DNA from: Sipunculus nudus
Taxonomy: Eukaryota; Annelida; Sipuncula; Golfingiida; Sipunculidae
Assembly: GCA_026874595.1 (NCBI GenBank)
Contig: CM049316.1
Location: 41,309,695 to 41,373,694, forward strand
Reading direction: 5' to 3'
Length of the DNA stretch: 64,000 nucleotides
The notes under the pieces were generated by a model. It worked only from the letters and a program-made list of their open reading frames with translations, did not search any database and had not been told where the DNA came from. Shown piece after piece: positions 26,301-40,700 of the stretch. Position 1 is the first letter of the stretch, and each line of letters begins with the position of its first letter. Position numbers and translations under genes: made by a program.

Positions 26301-29300
26301 AAGGGAATGTTACCTTCACTACAAGCAGTGGTAGTGGGTACTCGTAGCCTGACAACAATGCACGCAAGTTTATTTTTGGGTGCGACTTTTAAATGATTCA
26401 TTCCATTGGTTATCATTCACTTATCTGTTGTGAGCTGGGGACTATCCAGACTCAGTGTGCTCCAAAATTTTTCTCCTGATTTCTCTCTTCAAAATCCCAC
26501 CTCGACTTAAACGCGGGGTCGACGTATATGCAGAAATTTACAGTAGTTTACATATGGGAGAAAAGTTTAGGTTAAAGTTGAAAAATATGACAAACAGAAT
26601 TAGGTTTTTATCCATATGCATGAGGGAAAAAATCCTGCTTGTTCAAATAATATTAAAAAAGATATGTCTGAAATAATGTGTGCAATAGAAAATCACCGAC
26701 TGTACTCTGTTGCCAACATTTGATTTTGAGCAAGTCTGTATTTCAATAGGTCAGAAGCCTCCATATAGGCACCAATTATCCCTGTGAATTTGAGAAAGGT
26801 CAAGCATGTTCTTGTTGAAATATCGGGTGCGAAAGAAAATCAATGATTAGCAGCCATATTGGAATTCCGAGATAGATGGATAGCCATAAGGATGGATTGA
26901 TGGAAGGAGGGACTGCCACGGTGATCACTATAGGGCACCTCTTGTCAAGCAGGGCCCTAATTATGACTAACCTATTAATGATGACTCCTGGATGTTCTTT
27001 TTGGTTTCACTGATGATCTCAGGAAGTTTAGAAATTGGTACACACACATCCGTGACCATTGCCTACAACAGAAAAAAGCATGACATTAAATATCACACAC
27101 AGATATATATGATTATGACCCAGACATCGAAGGTACCAAGGTCGAGATAGTCCTGTTTTAGTTTGTACTATGTACCAGTTGTTTAAATATCAACCCTTTA
27201 GAATCAAGGCCTGTTGCTGCAGGAATGAGTGACTGCCCTGGATGTTAGTATGATGATGACAAAGATCACATGATATGAAGAATATACAGCAATGTTAGCA
27301 TGAGCATTCTACAAATACATGTTAATACATAAACTAGTCTGCTGAAATATGGATGAAGAAGTAGAGTGATGGCAGGTCCAGTAAAATTATGTGGCTGCAA
27401 TGGATAAGTGGTCTCCAGGATGGGTTTTAACACACCAGACAAAGCATGCAAGAAGAAGTTAATTATATCCATTAGAAGTTAATTATATCTATTTGTAAGA
27501 ATTCGCTTTCAGTGGTAGAGAAGAACAGGCATTTTATTCTCATTTATAAATGTCAGGTAAAACCTACGTTTTCTCAGCTACAAGAGCAAGATGAAGCAGT
27601 AAATTTATGGAAAAAGGATAGAGGACAAATCGTTTTGTGTAAGCATTTATTGATGATAGACCACCATTAGGATTTAAAAGGTCTTGTATGTAGTTTAAAT
27701 ATTTCACTCTTTGGTTACTCTACAGTATTCAAAATCTACACCAAAAAAAATACAGCAACCATCCAGTAGCATAGATAACAATCTTTGTCAAACACAAAAC
27801 TTCTTTGCTATTTTTCATATTTCCACACAATAACCTTCAAATGCATACTGACTCAGACATTGAGAACATTTTGTGAACACATTTTCTCAGAACTTCATCC
27901 TGGATCAAGGAACTTTACGTATACACCACCACTACTGGCCAAGATTCTAAATGATCATTTTTTATCTATTCAGATTTATGAAAGCAAATTATATGTAGTA
28001 GAAACTACAGCTAAAAGGAATACTCAAGTACTTGAGCCCAAGAAATAATGGGTACTACAGTAAAAAGTTTTGAATATATATATGAATATCTGAATATTAC
28101 AGCAAACTCACAAGCAGGCTATATTCACTGAATGCCATACAACTTTAAACTTGACTTAGTAAATTCTTACAGTATATATAAACTAGATATTTCTTGGCAC
28201 CGCAGGTGCCATAGTATCCCCAGACAATTAATCCCCCCCCCCCTTTAAGAATAGGCCCCCCATCTTCAGCAACAATTAATATCAGACCACACTCATAGAA
28301 AAGGTCATTCTCATAGAAAAGGTCATGATCCCAATTTCAATATACATCATCCCCTAACCCATGTCTATGTATATGCAAGAAATCTGTCCATTAGTTTTTG
28401 ACTTATAATGCTCACAATACTGTTAAGTGGCAATGATGGGGTATTAAACGGCACAAAAACAAGTAAAAGAATAACAGGTGGCACCACCTGTTTCCCGTAC
28501 ATGACAACACTATCCAAGATCTTTGTTCAAGTTGATTTTTGGACCAATCAATGCATCCCTTATTGAGAAATTAATGATTTTGTGTGATTTTCACCATATA
28601 TGGCAATATTCAAGGTCAAGGCCACTCATTGGAAAGGTCATGACCCCTATTCAAATAAACATTATCCTATAACCCATATCCATGTATATGCATAATATGA
28701 AAGAAATTTGTCCATTAGTTTTTTACTTATAATGCTCACAGTACTGATAAATAGCAATGATGGGGTATTAAACGGCACAAAACAAGTAAAAGAATAACAG
28801 GTGGCGCCACCTGTTTCCCGTACATGACAACACTATCCAAGATCTTCGAACATGTTGATTTTTGGACCAATGCATGCATCCCTTATTGAGAGTATTAATG
28901 ATTTTGTGTAATTTTCACCATATATGGCAATATTCAAGGTCAAGGCCACTCTAATAGGAAAGGTCATGACCCCAATTTATATATACATCATCCCATAACC
29001 CATATCTATGTATATGCATAATATGAAAGAAATCTGTCCATTAGTTTTTGACTTATAATGCTCACAGGTTATAAATGTACTGTTAAGTGGCAATGATGGG
29101 GTATTAAACGGCAGGAAAACAAGTAAAAGAATAACAGGTGGCGCCACCTGTTTCTGGTACATGACATTACTATCCAAGATCTTCGGTCAAGTTGATTTTT
29201 GGGCCAATGCATGCATCCCTTATTGAGAAATTAATGATTTTGTGTGATTTTCACCATATATGGCAATATTCAAGGTCAAGGTCACTCTCATAGGAAAGGT

Positions 29301-32300
29301 CATAACCCCAATTTAAATAAACATCATCCCATAACCCATATCTATGTATTTGCATAATATGAAAGAAATCTGTCCATTAGTTTTTGACTTATAATGCTCA
29401 CAGTACTGTCAAGTAGCAATTTTGGGGATATTAAACGGCATGAAAACAAGTAAAGAATAATGGGTGGCGCCACCAGTTTCTGGAACATGACAACCCTATC
29501 CATGATCTTCGATCAACTTGAGTTTGGGATCAATCCATGCAAGTTTTCTTGAGATATTTAAGAATTTGTGTGATTTTCCCCAAAATTGAACCTATTCAAG
29601 GTCAAGGTCACTCTCCTAGTTGAGGTCATGACCTCATTTTAAATAGGCGTCGTCCTCTCACCCATATCTATACATATACCAAGTTTGGTAAAGATCCGTG
29701 AAATATTTTTTGAGTTATTGTGTCCAAAAGAAATCTCTTCGGCGGCGGCGGCGGCGGCGGCGCGACCGTGCCTAAACCATAATATCTCCAGACTATGTCT
29801 GGCGATACAATAATATATAGTTTATTTGGGACTTTGGAATGGATTTCAACCCTATATTTTATCTTTTCCATCATTGTGAGAGAGCAATCACCAAACCAAA
29901 TTTTTACATATTTGGTATCCGTAAACAGCTGCTTAATTAACACCTATTATATATATTTAATGTTACAGTGTTGCCACATGTGGCAATGAGTATTTGCGTC
30001 TGATAAAGAAATCAAGTACTAGAGTCCTAAATTTTGTACCCATTTCAGCTGTAGTAGGAACATGTAGCCTATAAGTTGCCATGATCATGACAATTGCTCA
30101 AGTCTCTTATTGTTGTTTAACTGAGGCTATATCACATCAAGGCATGGTAATCTGACATTCTACTGGCTCTTCTGGTATAAAAAATATTAGAAAATACATT
30201 ATTTTGTCTATACCCTTGACTAAAAAAGGATTCTTTACATTTTAGAGAGATTCAGCCTAGTTTTACTAATAATGGATAACAGACCCTAGAAAACAACCAA
30301 TACTGAAATCTCTCTTTTGCTAGCAACAGTTGTTATAAGTATTAATGTTTTATAATAAAACACTGTTCATCCAGTGTCATATTTGATTTAGTTATTTATG
30401 GTAATTGATAAAGATTGATGGTGGAAGGGAAGATGTCCCAGAAAATTTATGGGTGCTCTTGTCAAAAACAATATATTTGAGTTATGGGTAGTGAGGGGGA
30501 TGGGGGCAGGGGGTCCATGTGTGGGACTGGTTATGCTGTAACAGTACTATTTATCACAGGTGCAGGAAATTCAATACATGTATTAAACAATGCTCTATTA
30601 GTATGGTGTTTCTGAAGCAGAGTCTTTGAGAGAGGTCAGTGATTTATTTCACATAAAAATAAAAATCTTACTGGTTTGTGAACTGTGATCCAAAGCAAAG
30701 TGGGGTATTTTATCATTTGTCACGCATTCACATCAAAACTTTCTAGGTTAAACATAAATTATTTATATTTTTCAACTGAATGTTATTCAATTTAAGTATT
30801 ACTGCCATTTTAAAATACAATTTTCATAAGCATACTATAAATAATTTATGTGAAGAAACAACAAACCTTAGGTTTCTGAATAAAACCCACCTGTTGGAAC
30901 CTTGGCAGTTGGAAGACCAATCTTCAAAACTTCCAAGAAATCACTAAAATTTCTTCCAAATCTTGGCAATTAACCACAAGTAAAACAAGCAAGAGCACAT
31001 TATTTTTTTTAATTTTCTGCTGTAGGTTAAGCAAAAGTTACTCTTTTATTTAAAATCATGGTCCAGTGACACTCCAGTCAAATACAAATATGGAAATTAT
31101 CTTATGTTCAGTAGTAGTTATGGCCCTCTGATGCAAGAGTATACTCCCTTGAGCTATATTGAAAACAAATATTCAGGGATTTCAAAAGGTTTTTGTGGCT
31201 CAGGGGTAAAGCACATGATTCAAAGCAAGGAGATCATGAGTTTGAATCTCTGCCATAGCTGTGAGATTTTTCAAGGTTTAATGGCTTAATGGGAAGACCT
31301 TGCCCAACAGCTGTGTTTCACTCTTAAACAAATGCGCCTTTCTAGGGTTCCTTGATGGTATGACCAAGCAATTGGGATGATTACCAACCCAGGACCCACA
31401 GGTACAATAGTCACCGGGCCTGGTTAATACCAGGATATAAATGAGAAGATACTATGTGATACTATGTACCCTATTACGAAATTCCGGAACCAGGATGGAA
31501 TTCTGCAGATGTACATGTACTTAAGAGTTAAAGTTGCATAAAAAAATGGAGGCGGTTAACTCCAACAAAAAACAGGAGGAAGACTTGGAGTCTGGGACAA
31601 TCAGGCCTACATTTTGAAGAGGGAGGGGATCTGTGACAAATAGTGAAGGCCTGAAGGGTAATGTAAAATTTACAAACTGCACAGAATCAGACTCCCTAGA
31701 GTACAACTCTGCTGTTAAGGGACTGTGGGCATCAGAATCTAACCCCCACAATGCACTGCGACTTCTAAACACACTGATGGTGAAGGTATAAATATAGGGA
31801 AGAGGGTAATGCAGGGTAATGCAGGGTAATGCAGTTGGATAAGAATTGTATCTTGACAAATTAATTAAACATAGGTGTTTTCATGGAAAGGACTTCACGG
31901 AATAAGTAATATCTTTCAAGCATACACATGTGAAATGTAAACAGAAAGTGTTTCCTTGAAATGTAACAAATTTTGATTTTAAAGTTTGACAGCTGACACA
32001 AGTAGTCCTAGCCATCCCAGAGTGCCTTTCATGAAAAGATTTAGAGGTGAAACAACCTCTGGCAGGAGGGTGTAAATTAAGTCATACTTTTTGTATTTTA
32101 CATAACTATTGTAACATGATACTGTTATATATTGTGTCATTTTATATTCATCTTATAATGAAAGAAAAGGGTCAGTTGTCAGTGCAGTTTTAAGTAGTTG
32201 TCAATGTTCAGCAACTGCTACATGAGCCAGCTTTCATCCTCCCCATTCTACAGCAAAAAATATGCATCCGCCGAGATGCTCTGACAACCAGTAATGAGCT

Positions 32301-35300
32301 TCCAAAAGAGATTTTGATCACTGACACTTAAACACTTCTGTAAGCCCTGTATATTCATTATTTTTTATGTGGAGTCTAGCCACTTTAAGTGACTTGTATG
32401 TCACTTAATAAACCAGACGAACAGTGAAAAATATGTTTGGCTACTTTTTACAACACCCATCATGTGCAAAAAGATTCCATAAAAACTCATCACACCAGCA
32501 AACCTCCCTGCAAGTTAGTTGAACTTCTGACCACATCCAAGCCTGTCGCCCCCATGCTGTGTAATTGACATTTCACAATGGTAGGTGTAAGGAAAGAGGG
32601 CAGTAACCATAGGGATGGGATTTTGTTTTGTTTGAGTTTCATGTGTTGAGATTACCAAGATTATTAAGAAATATCATCTCATGAAGGTATAAACAGATTA
32701 AGCAGAGTTGTTTTTAACAAGACCAGTGTAAAGACTCCAAGCAGATTCTTTTAGCCCAGTTTGATTTGTCTATACTGAGATGTGTAATCATGGCAAGCTT
32801 ATGTGAAAAAACTTTTCAAGACTTTTTAGAAATTTAGAATTACCCTGAAGTGTGGACTGAAACATCCAGATATTGAGCTGATCAATTCTGAGACCTCGTG
32901 GGATGCTGTTTCTGATCAAAGAAATAACTACTGCAGCTTGTCACATAGTTACAAAACTGATTTCTATCAATAATTTGTATAAATAATTTTTACCATATGC
33001 CCACCACTCACAACTGAATTTGATTTAGTTCCTACTGAGCTTGTTTGTTTTACTTTTCTGGTTATGATAGCACACACTTGTAGGTGTGAGCCACACTTAG
33101 AGCACTTGGCAATTCTGTGTAGGGTCCACCGGACTAAATGTAATATGACAGGGCCAGGCTGAAGGGGTTCACCCTCAAACTAATATAAGGGCCATTAATA
33201 AGTGGCTTTGATTATTAGATAATATAGGATTTTAGCTTTTTAATCATGCAAAGTTAATTCTTTTTATCTCCAGAGAAAAAATTTTGACACAAGATGCTGT
33301 GAGAGGTGTGCCTTTTCCAAAGTTTGCTCCACGAGGAGCCGTCATCATCATACTGAGATAGAACTAGGCTCATAGTTCTCAAAAGTGCCACATGAGGCGC
33401 AACTTTCTCCAGGGTTGTAAATAGAGTTCACTTTGGTCTCTCAGATCAAAGTCCTGGAACTTTCAATATGTGGTCAGGTATGCATGCAATTCACCTTTAA
33501 TTACAATAATAAAAAAAAGAGAAAATAATGAGTCAGTCTGACCTGTATTTGTGATGTAGTGTCAAAATAAAGACTAACAGACAGACAGACAGATTGAAGG
33601 GTGGAAAGATGCAGAATGATTGCATTAGCTCAGTTGACTTAGAGTCAGCTGGTTTGAAAATATTGCCCAATCTGTCTATTTAAAACTAATCCCAGAATAA
33701 TTATATAATCCAAGAAATCCTAGAAAATTTGAATAATTACTTGTATTTCCAAAACCAGCTGGACCAATATAATGAAGTCAAATTTAATTTTAACATTCAG
33801 GGTAATGAGCCCTATACTCAAATTTAAGCACTGACTATCACACTCATAAAACCTAACATATTACAGTCTGACTGACATTTTCAAAATATATAACAACCTA
33901 ACTGATATTTCTGCATTCATAAAAATCATGCAAAGCAGAAACTGATTCAAGCTCTCTGCATTCACCAGAATATCAGTGCAACTTAAATTAAGCTTGCTGA
34001 AGAAGAGTACATTCTGTCAAATCCTGAACTTAAGACATACCCTACAGCCAGGGCGTAGTGACAGACAGGCGTAAAAGGCGTTGTGTCTTGCTGTCCAGAG
34101 ACGGTTCCTTTCCTCCTGTTCTTTTGCCCACATGAAGTCAGAACCCTGGTTCATTGAGGCAATCTCTCCTGTTAGGGGTTATACACTTTGTTATAACTTT
34201 ATATATGTACAGAAAATGTTGTCAAGAGGATCAAATCCCAGTCAATCTGGAATGTTAAAAATATGTATTCACTTATAATGGCATCTGAGATTTGATCAAT
34301 TAACCTCGTGCAGAATTTATAAAATGATATTAAAATAAACCTAGAATGGACCTGTGCTAATCAGGTGAAGAGACATATAAGATACATGTTCGGTTTTAAA
34401 AATATCTGATCTGATCTGATCTGATCTCATCTCATCTCATCATCTCATCTCATCCCATCCCATCCCATCTCAATCTCAATCTCAATCTCAATCTCAAACT
34501 CAATCTAAATCTAAATCTAAATCTAAATCTAAATCTAAATAAAAATCTAAATCTAAATCTAAATCAAAATCTATATCTCAATCTATATCTAAATCTTAAT
34601 CTAAATTTAAATCTAAATCTTAATCTAATATAATCTAATCTAACCTAACCTAACCTAACCTAACCTAACCTAAAATTAAATCAAATTAAATTAAACCGAA
34701 AATCAATTAAGTGGGACCAAAATTTAAGTGAAGAGATCCATAAAATAACCCTGTCATTTTATTTTAGTCAAGTTTTTTAAATATAGCACAAAATATGATT
34801 TTTTTATGGACATACAGCATCACATACACACTTTGCATACGAGCAAAACATGGTCAATATTATAAACCAGACCATGAGCTAACGATCCAGATATCCCTTA
34901 GAAAAGGGTTTTGAACCCTAAATTTCCCTCTAAACCGTCAAATAAAGTGGACCCACCTACAGTCCTGGCCTGGTCCTCCACATTTAATTCTGTGCCATGG
35001 AACTCGAGGAATAATGTTGGGAGCTCCTGGTAGTTGAGATTGCTGTACTGGTTACAGGCCTTAATCTGTACATCATCAAGGAGCTCTGAAAATATTAACA
35101 ACTGCAAAAAGTCATATTTAACAGTGCGAAGCAAGAGTTACTGTTGTTTTCACTCAATTCTGTGTGTGTGTGTCCATACAATATCTGAAGAACGGTATGA
35201 TGTTATTGAAATTTATCAAATAGGTTGGTACTGTGAAAATCTCTAAGAATTTAAATTTTGGTGTAAATACAAGCATAAATAACTCCACAGAGATTTTTTA

Positions 35301-37681
35301 TGGCTTTTTTATAGCACATTTGTTTACATTGGTATATAGCATGTCACAGAGGAGAATGACATCACTCCATATGTACTTTTTAATTATATCAATTAAAAAA
35401 GTTCTCAGGAATAACAAAGGTTTAATAAACATTCCAGGGCAGCAACTTTGAACGCAATCTTTAGCACAGGGTCTGTGTCCCAATTTTTTTTTTTTAATTC
35501 ATTCATGAAGTTGCCCAGATTTCTATATGTTGATAACTTTTCTTTTAATAACTGCTATTATAGCTATCCCTTTACCAATTCAGTCCTTGTACACAATACT
35601 CAAAATAATGTCAGAAAAAAATTTAGGCATGGAAAAAAACCCTGAAAAGATGATATATTTAAAAAGGCAGGTACTTTATAAAGAACATAAACTTACAAAC
35701 AAATCTCTGAAGCTAATATTCTTTATGTTTGAGATGCGACATGAAAGCATGAAATTGAGAAATTTCATCTGTCCTGGAACAGAAGCATGCATGTTTTCTA
35801 TATGTTGCCCCTGGACACTATGCAAAACTGGTAAAAATCACTAAATGTAGCAATTTTTTGCTGAATGCACATCCTGCATGAAGGATCTGCACATAAGGAA
35901 TCTCACCTTATTCATTTAGTCAATTCCAATTTTATCTGCATTCCGCATTCCTTACAAAAGAAATCATAGCTTAAGTCTGCTTATATACAACATATATATA
36001 TAAGCCTAAGAAATTATGCAAGCTATAATCTGTAGCTTTTAAAAGTATTTCCTTGCATCCTACATCCATTTAAACTTTTTATCTTTGTTTCTTCAAGTTC
36101 AGATGTCTGAAAACATATGAGCAGTGTGTGAGCTCATCAACATTTATTTCCCATACTTTTTCTGATCCCAGCCAAAATTCATTCTCTTGAATCATTTATA
36201 TTATAGGTAATATCTCACTTAGTTTTCACTGAATCTATACAGAATTTGCAAACAGTAACTACTGAAAAGTTTTCCTTTAGGATAATGGAAACCTTTAGAA
36301 ATGAAAATGAAAAGGAATTATGATCCACATTTCAATTTACAGTGGCTAAGAATTTCCTGTCCTTTTACGTTAATCAGATAAAATAAAAATTGTGAATATT
36401 TGAAAATTTGAGTTTCCAATTCCACATTAGTTATACGTCAAAACAGGGCTTCAGATTGTGATCTAAATTGGCCATTTCTTCCACAATTACATCATACTGA
36501 TTGACTGTGGGGTTTAACCTTCTGTTTTATTAGATCATCTTGTTCAATGTACCTATCCTTGCTACAGGGATCCCAGACTGCAGTGTCATCACTGTTGTAT
36601 CAACGGCTGACTGAATATCAGGAAACTGACACACTGCTGATATCATCTGGAAAATAACATTACAATTAATTTTTTAACCACTTTTTAATGTATATATCAA
36701 GGATTAGCTTCCCAGGAAATGAATGGATTTGAGCCTGGACCAACTTCAGCCACATATATATGGCTAGCTTAAGAAATTGTTGATAAATTTACTAGCAGGC
36801 CAAATTCCATGGCTTCACAAAGTCAGCTGGCTTTTGTTCACATTAAGTTAGAGATGGTACAAGTTACTAGAGGTAAGAATCAGTTGTAAAATCATATATA
36901 ACAACTGAAAGATAGAAAAAAAGCCATGATCAATCATTAATCAATTTATATATACAAGTGATATTAAAGTGAAATCTGCAGTAAAGAATTAAACCTAAAA
37001 CATGAACCAATTAAATTCAGTCTTATTTGTCCATCACGCTGAAAGGTCAAGGTAATGACCGCACTGCTGACACTTATTTGATGCATAAGGTTAACTTTAA
37101 AAGATATTCAGTTCTTGTACCCCATCTTTCTTATATCTCTGACAAAAAAATAAGAGTACTTTATCTGGGAAATATGACTTCCTTGGATGTGCATAAATAA
37201 CTTGTAATAAATTATGCTGAAAACAATAGATTTAATCAATTTTGAAAGAAAAAATGACCAGTCATCAATATAATCAATTAACTGGCACACTACTACAAGT
37301 TAACCATTTTATTTAGTCTAGTTCAGACTATCTGATAAGAAAGGGTGCCATAAATCCCTTTGATATAGTTGGCTTGTTGCAGCAGTAATCTCTTCTTTGA
37401 CACTTCGTATTATATGAAAGAAGCCATGGCTTAAATTGCTGCTATAAAACAGATGATGGACGGATGTCTATGAGGGTCAGTACACAGACCCTGTGCCACT
37501 GAATAAGCTGTTAGGTGAGGGAAGACTACTTACTGCCTCTGGTATCCCTGACAGCCTGATAGTAGCTTTTGTGATCAGACCCAGTGTACCCTCAGATCCA
37601 ACGAACAGGTTGGTCAGGTTGTAACCTGCTGCTGTCTTCCTGTATATGAAAATAACACATGCTGAGAAAACAAGAAATTAG

Positions 37682-37723
<42 letters not shown>

Positions 37724-40700
37724 CAACTAATACTACCTTGACAGTGTCGATGCAGAACATTTCCAATTTTTTAAGAAAACTTATATTTACTGATCATTGT
37801 TATGATTTCACATTAACATCACATTTTGTAAACTGATAGTACATGAAATATGTTAAATATATATAATATTCAAAAACTGCAATAAAAGCACTGATATTAT
37901 CCAATTTATGATGCATGAAAAGAAATGCAAAAAGCATTTGATACACACATGGCCAAGTTCCACAAAGCTATTTAAACAATATCTATCTAAATCATCAATT
38001 TCAGCCATTACAAAACCAGCAAAACATGATACAAATATGAGTCCTGCAGTGAAATTTATAGGAATGGTGAGATGTCAAAGAAAACAAGTTTTATCAAACC
38101 AACGCATGAGTCTTTAACAATTTATGAGTTGTGTGAACTCTGGATGGATATCAAAGTATAGTACAACATCCATTACATTAACTCAGTAGCTCACTGCTGA
38201 TTCTTGTGTAGTTCACATAGTTCCTGGTAGATGGCATTGCCATAGCTCCTTCAGGATTTAGGGGGCAATATGGGAAATTAGCTCCTTAGGCTACACCTGG
38301 CATTGTTCCTACAGAACAAGACTAAAAGCAGTAATATCTGAGGAGATGTGTGACTATGTGGAGTGGTGCCACGGTTAGTTATGATATAGATTCTCTGTGT
38401 CTAATTTTGTTAAATTCTTTTAATATATTACACCTGAGAAGTAAAAACAGCTTTGGAGATCAGCCATCCACATGCCTCAGTAGTCTCTTTGAACACAAGA
38501 ACACAAGCATTTGTGTTGAAGGAGGTGTTGCTGGTCATACTGTGATCCAAGTCTTTCCTGCTTGATCAAAGTTTTAATTTTTCTATTTCATGGGGAGAGT
38601 GTAATGAAAGTGGCCATTGAAGGGTGCCATAAGATTAACTGTTACACTGTTACCCACAGCCAAGGACAGTTACAAAATCCCTTCTGGGCCAAGAGGACTT
38701 ATCCTTGTGTTAAAGACCTTGGCCACTGGTCTTACCACAATAGACTATCACTGCATACATCACTTTATCTCTTTCAAATGTACATAATAACATTGGCAGA
38801 CTTTCAGTCTAAAAAAAACATGTACTTCATCAAATCCTACTTGCTTCTCCGGTTTTCCCCTGCAGTATGGATGACCCTTCCATCAGCGAGCACCACTTCA
38901 AGGTTCATGACATTTTCCCTCATTGTTCCGTAGCGGACAGCATTAGTACCTGACGCGCTGGTTGCAGCCATTCCACACACCGAGGCATCTGCACCAGGAT
39001 CTGAGAAGAGAGGGTCAAAATGGAGATCCAGGTTTTACCTGATAGACTCTGACAGACCAGTTTAAAACAGTTGCTGTTGATTGTTTACATTTAAAATCCT
39101 GTACGCCCATGAGAATGTAAAAAAATTGCATTCCTTGACAAAGCTTCATGGCCTACAAGGACACTGTTGCTTGACTTTAATCAGACCAATTATTAGCATT
39201 TTTTAGTGTCCTTTCTAACAACACCCACCATGTGAATACAATATAAATACAAGCCTGGATCACAGGGTTCCTGGACGATAGCCAACTTGTACTCTACACC
39301 ACAGAGATAGATTTTCATGTGTTTGTTTTTGTTAATTCATCACTCATAGCCTAATGTTAAGATTATCAGCTGTTTATCACAATAACGATGCAACAGAATG
39401 GATGGCCATTGCAGTGCATTCACCTGTATGACTTGCATCATGAGTTCATGACTTAATTAGGCCTACCAGTTGAATATTAATGCCCACCGAGTCATGTATC
39501 CATGGCTATCATTGAAGGTTATTAAACTGTTACTTACCCACTGGGAACCACAAGCCAGTGTCTCTCAGGTAACTGTTTAGGGTTTTTCTGGTAACACCCG
39601 GCTCCACGGTGACGTCAAAGTCTTCCTGGTGAAGGTCAAGGATTCTGTCCATCTTTGTTAGATCAAAACACACACCACCCTGAAACCAGAGAGGACAGGG
39701 AATTATGCTCTGTGATGTAATGCAATGGCATATTTATCTAAATACATTAATGAACCAGCTCGTTGTTAGTGGACAGAACATTTTATAAAATAATTTTTAT
39801 GTGTACTCATAAAGACCACTACCTCCCACTCCTACCTCACTAATGACAAATAAATAAAAGAATTCTTTTCAGTTGTTCACTTATGGATAAACAAGTGACA
39901 TACTGGCAGTCAATTCAGATTTTTGCCATTTCAATTAAAATCTGGTTCAAGAATTTTATGAATCTTTCAATTCTTGTTTGATTCAAATAATTTTTATTTA
40001 ATTCATATCCATTTAACAATACAAAACATTACTGCAAGGCATCATGGTAAGTATGTTCTTACAATACATAGTATTCAGTCAGTGAGATAAACCAGCATAC
40101 CAGCTGCTCAGAAAGGGTCTTTGTGACACTAATTGGAGGAATTACTCAAAAATAGAAACAACTTCTAAAAGGAAATACCTTAAACAGAACAGCCAAAAAA
40201 ATTGAACCAGACTACCCTAGAACTGAACCAAATATTCCTTGGCCCATGACTAACCTTTCGACAAATTTTCAATGATATACAATAAAAAAAATTTAGGTAC
40301 AAAGAGAAAAACAGATAAACAGCATGGATAATTTAAATAACACCAAAACTTAATCAATTCTTCTTTGGCCCTTGGCAACTGTGTTTTCAAATGAAATTTC
40401 ACAAAAATTAAATGACACTTTTTTTAGATATTTTATGGACAGATAAACAGTGATGAACACGTTCTGCAAACAAATAGTTAAGGTAACAAAAGTACAGAGG
40501 GCAATCAACCAATGTTATATTCCTAATGCAATGATCTCACAGCATAATATTCTGGTAATCATACGCACCTGGCAACCTAAAAGCCCAGGCTGTTGAATGT
40601 TTGGAGTTTTGGGCTAATCATGCCCTCGAAAATTCAGGCAAAATCTGACATGTCAATCTCTTCATTATATTCACTGAATTTTGTGTTCCAACCCCTGAAT

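Noticed and set aside
31195-31260. Possible tRNA gene
   Set aside because: A- and B-boxes are present but the cloverleaf arms do not close, and the same head plus body recurs at 3643. It is a SINE.
31521-31859. 112-codon minus-strand frame in LDHD intron 9
   Set aside because: No recognisable domain, and it includes a short GGGTAATGCA tandem repeat. Probably chance.
38835-38846. GC donor (GCAAGT) for LDHD exon 5
   Set aside because: Its phase would not join to exon 6. The GTAGGA donor a few bases on gives the correct frame.
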